A stretch of DNA of 64,000 bases, from the NCBI RefSeq assembly GCF_003412455.1, contig NZ_QTJU01000007.1, positions 124,001 to 188,000 of the forward strand, read 5' to 3'. Made by a program: the position numbers and the translations under genes. Below, one piece after another: positions 26,308 to 34,182 of the stretch. The stretch's first letter is position 1. Each line of letters starts with the position of its first letter. A model generated the notes under the pieces. It was not told where the DNA came from. It made no database searches and saw only the letters and a list, made by a program, of their open reading frames with translations. Origin of the DNA: Deminuibacter soli (GTDB lineage: Bacteria > Bacteroidota > Bacteroidia > Chitinophagales > Chitinophagaceae).

Positions 26308-27294
26308 CTATACGAACTGGCTGATCCACTGAATGCCACAGGCCACGACAGCGGTAATGGGTATTGTAATGATCCATGAGGCAACCATATTGGTGGAGAC
26401 ACCCCAGCGCACTGCAGACAGGCGCTTTGTGATGCCTGCGCCCATAATTGCCCCTGCAATGGTGTGCGTGGTGCTTACAGGTATGCCCAGCGCACTGGTG
26501 CCGAAAAGGGTGATGGCACCGGCTGTTTCTGCAGAGAAGCCCTCAAAAGGTGTGAGATGGGTAATGCGGGAACCCATTGTTTTAACGATACGCCAGCCGC
26601 CCAGCAAGGTGCCTATTGCCATGGCACCGTGGCAGCTTAGTACCACCCAAAGCGGGATCGTTGCATTGGCAGGCAGCTGTTTGGTGCTGATTAATGCGAC
26701 GAAAATGATACCCATGTTTTTTTGCGCATCATTTGTTCCATGCCCCAGGCTGTAGGCTGCGGCGGAAAACAGTTGCAGCCGCCTGAAAAGCTGGTGTGTT
26801 TTTGAAGGCCGGGAATTTTTTAAGAGATTCAGCAATGTGAAAGAGAAAATCATGGAAACAATCATCCCGATAAGTGGTGCAAGCACGATAAACGCGATGA
26901 TTTTAAATACCTCGGAATAAATAACCGCATGCCATCCGGCGTGCGCAATGGCGGCCCCCACAAAGCCACCCATGAGCGTGTGGGATGAACTGGAGGGAAT
27001 ACCCAGCCGCCAGGTGACGAGGTTCCAGGCAATAGCAGCGACCAATCCGCTCAGAATTACCGGAAGGGTCACAAATTCAGTGCGCACAATGCCCTTCGCA
27101 ATGGTATCTGCCACGTGCAAACCAAAAAACAAGTATGCAATAAAATTGAAGAAGGCTGCCCAAATCACTGCCTGTGCAGGCGTAAGCACACGTGTGGTAA
27201 CAATTGTGGCGATGGCATTAGCCGCGTCATGAAACCCATTGATCACATCAAATGCCCACCCAAGGATAATAACCAGCAACAGTAAACCCATCAT
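26308..27294 (-). CDS. pitA: PiT-family inorganic phosphate transporter
   Basis: 328 residues with about ten membrane helices. Both PHO4 signature repeats are present: FDVINGFHDAANAIATIV near the N-terminus and GIPVSTTHTIAGAIMGAG near the C-terminus, with a matching GIPSSSSHTLMGGFVGAA in the first half. It carries out low-affinity uptake of metal-phosphate with protons. It heads a likely operon with the lipid kinase and phosphatase. No PhoU-like DUF47 partner, often found beside PiT genes, is adjacent. Confidence 0.93.
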   Translation of the reverse strand: MMGLLLLVIILGWAFDVINGFHDAANAIATIVTTRVLTPAQAVIWAAFFNFIAYLFFGLHVADTIAKGIVRTEFVTLPVILSGLVAAIAWNLVTWRLGIPSSSSHTLMGGFVGAAIAHAGWHAVIYSEVFKIIAFIVLAPLIGMIVSMIFSFTLLNLLKNSRPSKTHQLFRRLQLFSAAAYSLGHGTNDAQKNMGIIFVALISTKQLPANATIPLWVVLSCHGAMAIGTLLGGWRIVKTMGSRITHLTPFEGFSAETAGAITLFGTSALGIPVSTTHTIAGAIMGAGITKRLSAVRWGVSTNMVASWIITIPITAVVACGIQWISQFV

Positions 27295-27676
27295 AGTCTC
27301 GTTTAAATAGCTAAAACTATGCAGGTCAACTTTGTTGCCATAAAAGCGGCGTTAGCAAAAAGATAATGCTGTGTTAACGTGCCGCAGCTGTTTCAGTAGG
27401 CCAAAGCAGCCCGGGGCCGCTGCCAGCTCGCCATTGGCACCGCCAAACTGTTCGGGTAGCAGGGTGGCAAAAGCCGGGGCTAATAAAAGCACTGTGGAAA
27501 AATGTAACAGCGAATATCCCCATCCAGGCTGAAAAGCCTGCCCGGTGCGAACCCCATGAGCAATCAGGAAGCGCCCCTTAAAATAACGACGCAACAGTGA
27601 ATTGGCACATGAATGGTTACTCGATTTACTGCGGACGCGGTTGCACCAACGTCTGTTATCACATTAAACAAGCCAT
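27295..27676. other. Intergenic region holding a catalase-like relic
   Basis: About 380 bases between the divergent PiT and FMN-reductase genes. The minus strand holds a short frame whose middle resembles the manganese catalase N-terminus (27403-27477, listed separately). The remainder shows no other gene. The final 60 bases before the FMN-reductase start are a plausible promoter region without a clear consensus. Confidence 0.5.
27403..27477 (-). pseudogene. Manganese-catalase N-terminal fragment (relic)
   Basis: The minus-strand translation reads PAFATLLPEQFGGANGELAA followed by A-P-G-C-F. This closely follows the N-terminal helix of Bacteroidota/actinobacterial-type manganese catalases as I remember them (P-x-F-A-x-L-L-x-E-Q-F-G-G-x-x-G-E-L-A-A-A), including the Glu that ligates manganese. 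The start, the rest of the ferritin-like domain and the conserved MF-start region are gone, and the frame ends 17 codons later. Mn-catalase genes commonly sit in islands with DUF892 and SDR genes like this one. The identification rests on about 25 residues. Confidence 0.45.
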
Positions 27677-28255
27677 ATGAAAGCAGTTATTCTACTGGGT
27701 ACACTCAAAAAAAGCGGGCAATCCAATACGGAAATATTAACGGAGTTTTTCGTGAACAAGGCAAAAACGAAGGGCCTGGATTGTGAAGTGATCAAACTGG
27801 TAAACGAAAACATCCTGCCCGGCACGGCTATGGACATGGGGGCAGGTGATGCCTGGCCGGCCATCCTGCAAAAGCTGGAGCAGGCTTCCATTATCATTCT
27901 TGCCACACCGATCTGGTGGGGTACACACTCTTCTGAAATTCAAAAAGTGATCGAGCGCCTGGATGCCGTGCACGATGAGATCCTGGCCGGCAAAGAATCC
28001 CGGCTGGCGAATAAGGTCGGTGGCGTGATCATCACCGGTGATTCCGATGGCGCGGAGCATATCATCGGCAGTGTGGCCAATTTCTTCACCAGCATCGGCC
28101 TGGTGTTGCCTTCTTACACGTCGCTGTCAGTACTGTGGGAAGGCCAGAAAAAAGACGCCGCTACAACCAAAGAAGAATGCTTAAAAAAATACGAAGCGGA
28201 CTACGCCTCCACCGCTGAAAAGATGGTGGCGCAGCTGGTAAAATATGCCAGCTAA
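27677..28255 (+). CDS. NAD(P)H-dependent FMN reductase / flavodoxin-like protein
   Basis: 192 residues. The flavodoxin-like fold opens with ILLGTLKKSGQSNTEIL, the phosphate-binding loop for FMN. ILATPIWWGTHSSEIQK matches the second FMN loop of WrbA/NADPH-dependent FMN reductases, and GVIITGDSDGAEHI the third. It probably reduces flavin or quinones in the cytoplasm. It is followed after 24 bases by the exported PPC-domain gene, so the two are likely co-transcribed. Confidence 0.88.
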   Translation: MKAVILLGTLKKSGQSNTEILTEFFVNKAKTKGLDCEVIKLVNENILPGTAMDMGAGDAWPAILQKLEQASIIILATPIWWGTHSSEIQKVIERLDAVHDEILAGKESRLANKVGGVIITGDSDGAEHIIGSVANFFTSIGLVLPSYTSLSVLWEGQKKDAATTKEECLKKYEADYASTAEKMVAQLVKYAS

Positions 28256-28279
28256 CAAACGCATGACTAAATCATCTTT

Positions 28280-28834
28280 ATGAAAATACTATCCATGGCG
28301 GCACTGCTGCTGGGCCTTTGCACGCGCTTGTTTGCGCAAGATTACGTTTCGCCGGTAAAGCCTGCAGAAACCGGTAAATCACCGGGTGTAAAAGTAAAAC
28401 TGTTAAGCACGGTGGGTGAAACAAAGACCTATGCGCTGATCTTTTCCACGGGCGATGAAGTGGTATCCGGGCTCACGGAGTTTGCCCAAAAGTATAACGT
28501 GAAGAGCGCGCATTATACGGCCATTGGCGATGCCACTTCTGCTAAGGTAGGCTGGTATGATAAGAGCCGGAAGATGTTTAAGGTGATCCCCATACCCGAG
28601 CCTTCGGAAGTTACTTCGCTGGTGGGTGATGTAGCCGTATTCGGCGGCAAGCCTGTAGCGCATTCGCATGTAAACGTGGCGACAGAGGATGGTCTTACAC
28701 ACGGCGGCCACCTGCTGCAGCTGATTGTAGGGCCTACGCTGGAGCTGATCATCACTGTAGAGCCAACACCGATGTATAAGGTATTGAACGAAGAATTTGG
28801 TGCAGGGGTGATAGATCCGACCAAAACGGAATAA
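28280..28834 (+). CDS. Exported PPC/DUF296-domain protein
   Basis: 184 residues. A signal peptide (MAALLLGLCTRLFAQD) precedes a PPC (DUF296) domain: YALIFSTGDEVVSGLTEFAQ, HYTAIGDATSAKVGWYD, GGKPVAHSHVNVATEDG and THGGHLLQLIVGPTLELII. The H-x-H and G-G-H residues form the metal-like site of bacterial PPC trimers. In plants this domain joins AT-hooks in the nucleus; in bacteria its role is unknown. An exported form argues against DNA binding here. The gene ends inside a hairpin shared with the next gene. Confidence 0.87.
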   Translation: MKILSMAALLLGLCTRLFAQDYVSPVKPAETGKSPGVKVKLLSTVGETKTYALIFSTGDEVVSGLTEFAQKYNVKSAHYTAIGDATSAKVGWYDKSRKMFKVIPIPEPSEVTSLVGDVAVFGGKPVAHSHVNVATEDGLTHGGHLLQLIVGPTLELIITVEPTPMYKVLNEEFGAGVIDPTKTE

Positions 28835-28850
28835 ATTTTTCGTTTATTCC
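28828..28850. terminator. AT-rich hairpin spanning two convergent stop codons
   Basis: GGAATAAA (28828-28835) and TTTATTCC (28843-28850) form an 8-bp stem with a T-rich loop. The two arms contain the stop codons of the convergent PPC and membrane-protein genes, only 9 bases apart. It probably serves as a compact bidirectional terminator. Confidence 0.5.
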
Positions 28851-29284
28851 TTGTCCTTCAGCACGCAGGCCACCGCCCCTGCTACAATGCCGCCCAGGGT
28901 ATAAAGGCCAATGGTGAGTAGCTTTGTTTTGTCTGACTTCCCCGCAAAGGCAGGATTTAGGCCGAGTGGCTCCGGCAGCGCCACCGCACCCACACCTGCC
29001 GAAACACCTAGTGCAATGCCGGTTGTCACACTGGCCTTGGGCGCCAGTCCCACCAGGCTATAATACAACGTGTTGGCTATAATATCGCCTGCAAACGTGT
29101 AGCGGCGCAGGTTTACGCGGGAAGGCAGTGTAATGCCTGCCTTGGTAAGGCTGTGCTTCAGGGCTTGCTTGCCAAGCTTGTCCATGCGTGGGGCATCATC
29201 TACATTGTCTTTTAGTAATTGATGGGCAATGGTAAGTGCGGCAGCGCCGGCAAGGCCACTGGCCAGTGATTTGAGTAAATTCAT
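28844..29284 (-). CDS. Hypothetical membrane protein
   Basis: 146 residues with an N-terminal hydrophobic stretch (LASGLAGAAALTIAHQLL) and two or three further Gly/Ala-rich membrane segments, including ASVTTGIALGVSAGVGAVAL and LTIGLYTLGGIVAGAVACVL. I do not recognise a named family; similar small glycine-rich membrane proteins occur in Bacteroidota stress islands. It is convergent with the PPC gene and transcribed away from the DUF892 relic. Confidence 0.65.
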   Translation of the reverse strand: MNLLKSLASGLAGAAALTIAHQLLKDNVDDAPRMDKLGKQALKHSLTKAGITLPSRVNLRRYTFAGDIIANTLYYSLVGLAPKASVTTGIALGVSAGVGAVALPEPLGLNPAFAGKSDKTKLLTIGLYTLGGIVAGAVACVLKDKE

Positions 29285-29399
29285 GGAGATGGGTTTTATA
29301 CCCGTTACTACAATCTAAATTCGGGCCAGCGGGGTATTTGCAGGCCATTATACTACTGGCATGCTTTTATAGCTTATATCAGTATAAAACCTATTAATA

Positions 29400-29710
29400 A
29401 TGCCTGCTGTAACCCTGAAAAAGACCGCCGGCGAAACTGCATCACCCAAAAAAGTAACGGCAGCACGACACGCACCGCCAGATTAACCACCCGCAAACCC
29501 GCTTCGGCAAATGATTCTACGCCCGAAGGCGAAACAGAACCCGCGTTGCGTGAACGCTTCGTTGATGAAATAAAAGGCATTTGCCGGGCAGGAAAGAAAC
29601 TGGTAAAAACGATCCCCAAACTCGCAAAGACAGCAATGTCTGAGGAATTAAAGAACGCTTTTTCCACACATCTGGAACAAACCCAGGGGCATGAAAGTAG
29701 AACAGTATGA
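29400..29710 (+). pseudogene. Frameshifted, truncated DUF892 ferritin-like gene
   Basis: The ATG at 29400 opens a tail, MPAVTLKKTAGETASPKK, very like the start of the intact DUF892 protein at 15400-16011, but this frame stops near 29484. In a second frame the sequence continues GETEPALRERFVDEIKG and then KKLVKTIPKLAKTAMSEELK, ending HLEQTQGHESRTV and a stop at 29708-29710. The intact copy reads ALHELFVDEIKD, KKLVQTLPKMQKAATSGELK and HLEQTREHVARL at these places. So there is one frameshift plus loss of the C-terminal two thirds. A conserved Glu (WAEKKL in the intact copy) is now Gly. Confidence 0.85.
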
Positions 29711-29756
29711 AAGGAACAAGCGTAGCCGCATGTGCACACCATTTAAAACCTATTAT

Positions 29757-30617
29757 ATGGACCAGGCAACAATTGAAAAACAAGCCAAGACACAGGACCA
29801 CCAACCAGGTACTGAGTTTGATATGACACCCAAACCGGAATACATCAAAGCAGGCTACAAGCCTTCCGGCAAACTGACCGGCAAGGTAGCGCTGATCACC
29901 GGTGGCGATAGCGGCATTGGCCGCGCGGTAGCCGTACACTATGCAAAAGAAGGCGCTGATGTGGCGATTGTATATTTTAACGAAGACCAGGACGCCGAAG
30001 AAACCAGGCAGGCTGTGGAGGCGGCGGGTAAACGCTGCTTGCTGCTACCAGGCGATGTAAAAGACAGTGGCTTTTGCCGGCAGGCCGTAGAACAGACCGT
30101 GGCTGAACTTGGTGGCTTAAACATTTTGGTCAATAACGCGGGTATGCAGATACCGCAAAAAGACCTGCGCAGCATCAGCGACCAGCAACTGGCAGAAACG
30201 TATGAGACCAACATCTTTGCGTACTTCTATTTTGCCAAAGCTGCGCTGGAGCACCTGCGGGAAGGTGATAGCATTATTAATACCACCTCTGTAACGGCTT
30301 ACCGTTCTTCACCCGGGCTGATAGATTATTCATCTACAAAGGGCGCCATCACTTCATTTACCCGGTCACTGGCTACTAACCTGGCCAAGCAAAAGATCCG
30401 CGTAAACGCGGTAGCGCCGGGGCCGGTATGGACGCCGCTGATCGTTTCCACCTTTGATGAAGAGAAAGTAAAATCCTTTGGCAAAGAAACCGCGATGGAA
30501 CGGGCAGGCCAGCCTTCAGAGCTGGCACCTGCCTATGTATTCCTGGCGTCAGATGACGCTTCGTTTATTACAGGCCAGGTGATACATGTGAACGGTGGAG
30601 AGGTCGTGAACGGATAA
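29757..30617 (+). CDS. SDR-family oxidoreductase (general stress protein 39-like)
   Basis: 286 residues from the ATG at 29757. I prefer this start because MDQATIEKQAKTQDHQPG is the N-terminal extension typical of the YhdF/YdaD-type SDR branch. NAD(P) binding is at LITGGDSGIGRA (about 47-58), then NNAGMQIP. The catalytic pair is Tyr191-x3-Lys195 in YSSTKGA with the upstream Ser in NTTSVTAY. These soluble dehydrogenases are induced by stress in several bacteria; the substrate is unknown. A strong terminator follows. Confidence 0.93.
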   Translation: MDQATIEKQAKTQDHQPGTEFDMTPKPEYIKAGYKPSGKLTGKVALITGGDSGIGRAVAVHYAKEGADVAIVYFNEDQDAEETRQAVEAAGKRCLLLPGDVKDSGFCRQAVEQTVAELGGLNILVNNAGMQIPQKDLRSISDQQLAETYETNIFAYFYFAKAALEHLREGDSIINTTSVTAYRSSPGLIDYSSTKGAITSFTRSLATNLAKQKIRVNAVAPGPVWTPLIVSTFDEEKVKSFGKETAMERAGQPSELAPAYVFLASDDASFITGQVIHVNGGEVVNG

Positions 30618-30639
30618 AATAAAACCCGCCTGCATAACA

Positions 30640-30666
30640 AGGCCGGTTGCGACAAACAACCGGCCT
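30640..30666. terminator. Bidirectional terminator
   Basis: A perfect 10-bp stem, AGGCCGGTTG / CAACCGGCCT, with a 7-nt loop is followed by GTTGCTTATTT. It lies between the convergent SDR and histone-H1-like genes. Confidence 0.8.
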
Positions 30667-30694
30667 GTTGCTTATTTACCGATGTACGTCCGGC

Positions 30695-31057
30695 TTATTT
30701 TTTTGCAGCCGCTTTTTTACTGGTAGCCTTCTTTGCAGCCGCCTTTTTAGGCGCTGCTTTTTTATGGGCAGCCTTTTTGGCCGCCTTTTTCGGAGCAGCC
30801 TTCTTAGCGGCCGCTTTTTTCGGAGCTGCCTTTTTTGCCGCTGCTTTCCTGGTTGCTGCCTTTTTGGTTGCCGCCTTTTTCGCAGCTGCCTTCTTCGGTG
30901 CCTTTGCGCCTTCTTTGCGCGCTTCAGATAAACCAATGGCAATGGCTTGTTTGCGGCTGGTTACTTTTTTACCGCTGCCGCTTTTGAGCGAACCGGATTT
31001 TTTTTCATGCATTGCTTTTTCAACCTTTTCGCCTGCATGTTTAGAATACTTAGCCAT
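30695..31057 (-). CDS. Histone-H1-like DUF6496 protein with Lys/Ala repeat tail
   Basis: 120 residues. The first 45 form a small conserved domain (MAKYSKHAGEKVEKAMHEKK, then VTSRKQAIAIGLSEARKEG) typical of DUF6496 proteins. The remaining 70 are a low-complexity tail of KKAA, KKAAPKK and KKAATKK units like eukaryotic and bacterial H1-type histones. Such tails bind DNA non-specifically, so it is probably a nucleoid-associated protein. The tail resembles that of the DUF892 ferritin-like protein at 15400-16011. Confidence 0.87.
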   Translation of the reverse strand: MAKYSKHAGEKVEKAMHEKKSGSLKSGSGKKVTSRKQAIAIGLSEARKEGAKAPKKAAAKKAATKKAATRKAAAKKAAPKKAAAKKAAPKKAAKKAAHKKAAPKKAAAKKATSKKAAAKK

Positions 31058-31139
31058 AATAGGTGAATTTATAATTAGGAATCAGTAAGCCTTCAAAATG
31101 CCTGCAATCTGTATACCATAACAATCCGGGCTGTCCCCG

Positions 31140-32408
31140 TTATTTTCCTTTCACCTGGAAATAAATCAAAGTGACCGCGGCCGCTGTCATAACCACCAGC
31201 GTGGTAAAGCCCAGTATATTGCTGAGTGTTCCATTGGTATGCTTTTGCATGATCTTCGGGTTATTGCAGATATGCAGGATGACTGCAATCATCACCGGCG
31301 CCGTTACACCATAGAGGATGGCTGTGTACACGAGTGCCTTCATGGGGCTCAGGCCCACAAAGTTGATTGCCAGCCCAACACCGAGTGATAGGAGTATGAT
31401 GGCATAAAAGCCTTTGGCCTCATAGTATTTTTTATCCAGGCCCTGGCTCCAGCCAAAGGTTTCACTGACGATGTAGGAGAGCGAACCCGCCAGAATCGGG
31501 ATGGCGAGAAAGCCTGTGCCCAGCACACCCACCGCAAAGAGGGCATAGGACATTTTACCCGCCAGCGGCTCCAGTGCCTTGGCTGCTTGTTCTACGGTAT
31601 CAATCTGCTTGATATGGCCATGCAGTACCACACCGGTGGTAAGAATGATAAAAAACATGACCAGGTTGGAAGCAAACATACCGGTATTCACATCCTGCTT
31701 CATATCGGAAAGCACACGGCGGCTTACCACGAGCTTACGCGGTTTGTGCTGCTGGTCTTCGGCCTCCATGGTGGTTTGCCAAAAAAACAGGTAAGGAGAG
31801 ATCGTGGTGCCGAGGATGGCTACCAGTGTTTGAATAAAGTCTTTATCAAAATGAATGGTTGGTACAAACGTATTGCGCAAAACCGAACCCCAATCCGGTT
31901 TGATCAGGAAGGGTACTATGATATAGAGCAGCATACTAAGGCATAGCCATTTTAAGATGGAAGAGATCTTCTGGTAAGGAAACTGAACGATGGCAAACAT
32001 GAGTAGCGCGGTGATCACAATACAAAACAGGTAGGCTGGAACCTTGGGCAGCAGAAGGTGGGAGACTGCGCCCATACCGGCAATGTCAGAGCCGATATTG
32101 AGCACCGTCGCCGGCACCGAGAACACCAACATGAGGTATAAGATAAACTTGGAGTAGTTGTGCTTTAAGGTATGGGTGAGCCCTTCGCAGGTGACCAGGC
32201 CAATGCGCGCGCACATACCCTGTATGGAGGCCATGAGGGGAAAGGTGATGAGCGCGGTCCAGAGCGTGGCTAGCCCAAACTGGGCCCCGGCCTGGGAATA
32301 GGTGGCAATGCCGGACGGATCATCATCACCTGCGCCGGTGACCAGGCCCGGGCCTAATATCTTAAAAAAATGCCGGAGACCTTTGTGTTGTGACTTATTG
32401 GTTTTCAT
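31140..32408 (-). CDS. Nramp-like metal transporter with altered metal-site motifs
   Basis: 422 residues, about eleven membrane helices. Helix 1 has GAGDDDPSGIATYSQAGA. Classical Nramp Mn/Fe transporters have D-P-G-N here, so the Asn metal ligand is replaced by Gly. In helix 6 the usual A-x-x-M is not seen; the region reads GVLGTGFLAIPILAGS. The protein therefore belongs to a divergent Nramp-related branch whose metal may not be Mn or Fe. Its ATG overlaps the upstream CinA-like gene's TGA by four bases (ATGA), so the pair is co-translated. Confidence 0.9.
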   Translation of the reverse strand: MKTNKSQHKGLRHFFKILGPGLVTGAGDDDPSGIATYSQAGAQFGLATLWTALITFPLMASIQGMCARIGLVTCEGLTHTLKHNYSKFILYLMLVFSVPATVLNIGSDIAGMGAVSHLLLPKVPAYLFCIVITALLMFAIVQFPYQKISSILKWLCLSMLLYIIVPFLIKPDWGSVLRNTFVPTIHFDKDFIQTLVAILGTTISPYLFFWQTTMEAEDQQHKPRKLVVSRRVLSDMKQDVNTGMFASNLVMFFIILTTGVVLHGHIKQIDTVEQAAKALEPLAGKMSYALFAVGVLGTGFLAIPILAGSLSYIVSETFGWSQGLDKKYYEAKGFYAIILLSLGVGLAINFVGLSPMKALVYTAILYGVTAPVMIAVILHICNNPKIMQKHTNGTLSNILGFTTLVVMTAAAVTLIYFQVKGK

Positions 32409-32902
32409 ATGGCGTTGTTTACTGCCTGCAGGCCCTGTAATAATTTATCGAGTACCTGGTCGGTATAAAACAGCTGTACTTGCAGGGCGTCTGTTTCCGT
32501 CGTATCAATCCTTCCCTTGCGCAGGATGGTAAGCCCCTGGCAAATGGCGTAATAGGCATATAGTTCGTTCACGCCTTTCTCCGGCATGGTAGCGGCATAG
32601 CCGGTAATGCCAATACCATAGGAAGCAGTGAAATTATGCGCTACCTGCAAGGCCATCTGGATGGCGACATTTTCAGAGACGCAATTGCAGGCTTCCGCCT
32701 CTATGGGTTCTATCATCAGGTGCCGGGCCTTTTGTCCCAAATTGTACACAGTTATCCCACCCTGGTAGAAAAGGGCTGCACCTTCCGCTTGCGAGAAAGC
32801 GGCCTGTAAATGCCCGGAAGTCACGCTTTCCGCCACAGCAATGGTTTGATGCGCATTAGTGAGATAGGTTTTGATCCTATTTATCTTATCCAAAGAATAC
32901 AT
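32405..32902 (-). CDS. CinA C-terminal-domain protein (NMN deamidase-like)
   Basis: 165 residues, the stand-alone C-terminal domain of CinA (PncC-like). VAESVTSGHLQAAFSQAEG corresponds to the A-E-S-C-T-G-G active-site loop, with Val and Ser replacing Cys-x-Gly, and YGIGITGYAATMPEK to the second conserved loop. Intact enzymes deamidate nicotinamide mononucleotide; the changed loop makes activity uncertain. It forms a two-gene operon with the Nramp-like transporter and is divergent from the DUF421 gene. Confidence 0.85.
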   Translation of the reverse strand: MYSLDKINRIKTYLTNAHQTIAVAESVTSGHLQAAFSQAEGAALFYQGGITVYNLGQKARHLMIEPIEAEACNCVSENVAIQMALQVAHNFTASYGIGITGYAATMPEKGVNELYAYYAICQGLTILRKGRIDTTETDALQVQLFYTDQVLDKLLQGLQAVNNAI

Positions 32903-32995
32903 GCCATGCCTTTACCAATAAAGCCTCCTAAATCTGTACCAGCCTGATAGCTGGCAGTTTATTTGAGGTAAGAACCGGTAACATTAACCTGCGAT

Positions 32996-33487
32996 ATGAA
33001 TTTATTTTATCAACTCTTTGGGGAGGGCAAAGACTTGAATGCCCTGCAAATGAGCATGCGCTGCCTGGTGGTGTTTTGTATGGCCCTGTTGCTGATTCGT
33101 GTGGCAGGCATCCGTGCTTTCGGCAAACGTTCCAGCTTTGACAATGTGGTCACGATTATGCTGGGCGCAGTATTGAGCCGCGCGGTGGTGGGGGCATCTG
33201 GTTTTGTGCCCACGGTGGCGGCTTCGCTGGTGATGGTGGTACTGCACCGGGTGATCGGCATGCTAACCTTACAGCCCTCTGCATTCAGCAGGCTGGTCAA
33301 AAGTGAACCTGCGCTGTTGTTCGAAGGTGGCCAGCCAGTAAAAGCCAATATGAAAAAGGTACAAATCAGCCTGCAGGATATGCAGGAGGCAGTACGCAAG
33401 CAGCTGCACCAGGATAGTTTTGACAAAGTGCAGAAAATTTATATAGAGCGGGATGGTACATTAAGTATCATCACTGATCACAGCTAA
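32996..33487 (+). CDS. DUF421 (YetF-like) membrane protein
   Basis: 163 residues with three N-terminal membrane helices followed by a soluble C-terminal domain. RVAGIRAFGKRSSFDNVVTI is the family signature (R-x-x-G-k-R-s-x-x-d-x-v), and the next helix has GAVLSRAVVG. YetF-like proteins occur in stress and sporulation contexts and lack an agreed function. The pyrophosphatase gene follows after 54 bases on the same strand. Confidence 0.88.
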   Translation: MNLFYQLFGEGKDLNALQMSMRCLVVFCMALLLIRVAGIRAFGKRSSFDNVVTIMLGAVLSRAVVGASGFVPTVAASLVMVVLHRVIGMLTLQPSAFSRLVKSEPALLFEGGQPVKANMKKVQISLQDMQEAVRKQLHQDSFDKVQKIYIERDGTLSIITDHS

Positions 33488-33541
33488 CCCGTTGACATAA
33501 CAACGACAGAAAATGATGACATCAACAAAAAATGAATATCT

Positions 33542-34024
33542 ATGGAATACGTAGACGTAGTAATTGAAACACCTAAGTCCAGTGCCCAGAAATACGACTA
33601 TGACCCGCTGACGCGGTTTTTCAGGATGAGCAAGATCCTGCCATCGGGTATGGTATTTCCCTACGACTTTGGCTTTATACCAGAAACAAAGGGGGAAGAT
33701 GGCGACCCGCTGGATGTGATTGTAATTTCTGAGTTCAACAGTTTCCCGGGTGTGATTATCAAATGCCGGGTAGTGGGGGCCATCACCGGAGAGCAGTCTG
33801 CAGGCAAGAACAGTAAAAAGCTGATCCGCAATGATCGCTTTATCGCCATACCTAAATACTCCAACATTTTCCAAAATATAAAAGAGGTAGATGAGCTGCC
33901 AGGGCCTATTCTAAAGGACCTGGAAGCTTTTTTCGCGGATTACAATAAGCTGGAGGGGAAAGAATTTAAACCGGGCAGCAGGCTGGGTGCCAAGAAAGCG
34001 CTGGCGCTGATCCAGCAGGGATAA
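33542..34024 (+). CDS. ppa: Family I inorganic pyrophosphatase
   Basis: 160 residues. Family I hallmarks include FPYDFGFIPETKGEDGDPLD, with the D-G-D-P-L-D metal motif and the preceding acidic pair, and VDELPGPILKDLEAFFADY near the C-terminus. The substrate-binding basic residues lie in RVVGAITGEQ and the following Lys-rich loop. It hydrolyses pyrophosphate in the cytoplasm. The N-terminal E-I-P/K region is diverged (VIETPKSSAQKYDYD), so it may be a specialised second copy. A rho-independent terminator follows. Confidence 0.9.
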   Translation: MEYVDVVIETPKSSAQKYDYDPLTRFFRMSKILPSGMVFPYDFGFIPETKGEDGDPLDVIVISEFNSFPGVIIKCRVVGAITGEQSAGKNSKKLIRNDRFIAIPKYSNIFQNIKEVDELPGPILKDLEAFFADYNKLEGKEFKPGSRLGAKKALALIQQG

Positions 34025-34078
34025 ACAATAAAATGGTGTTGATAAAGAAGTTTGCCTGCAGGACTGACCAGGTATAAA

Positions 34079-34109
34079 AACCGCTTCCAAATGAAAGCGG
34101 TTATTTTTT
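34079..34109 (+). terminator. Rho-independent terminator after the pyrophosphatase
   Basis: An 8-bp stem, AACCGCTT / AAGCGGTT, with an 8-nt loop is followed by ATTTTTT. It closes the DUF421-pyrophosphatase unit. Confidence 0.85.
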
Positions 34110-34182
34110 ACACGGGGTTTTCGATATGGCTACAACTGATGGAAAACGAACGTCAATATTTTTTCAATAACACGGTCAGGTT

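Noticed and set aside
30777-31088. Plus-strand Ala/Phe-rich frame opposite the histone-like gene
   Set aside because: The AAFFGAAF pattern is the reverse reading of the AAG/GCC repeats coding Lys-Ala on the minus strand; it is not a protein family.
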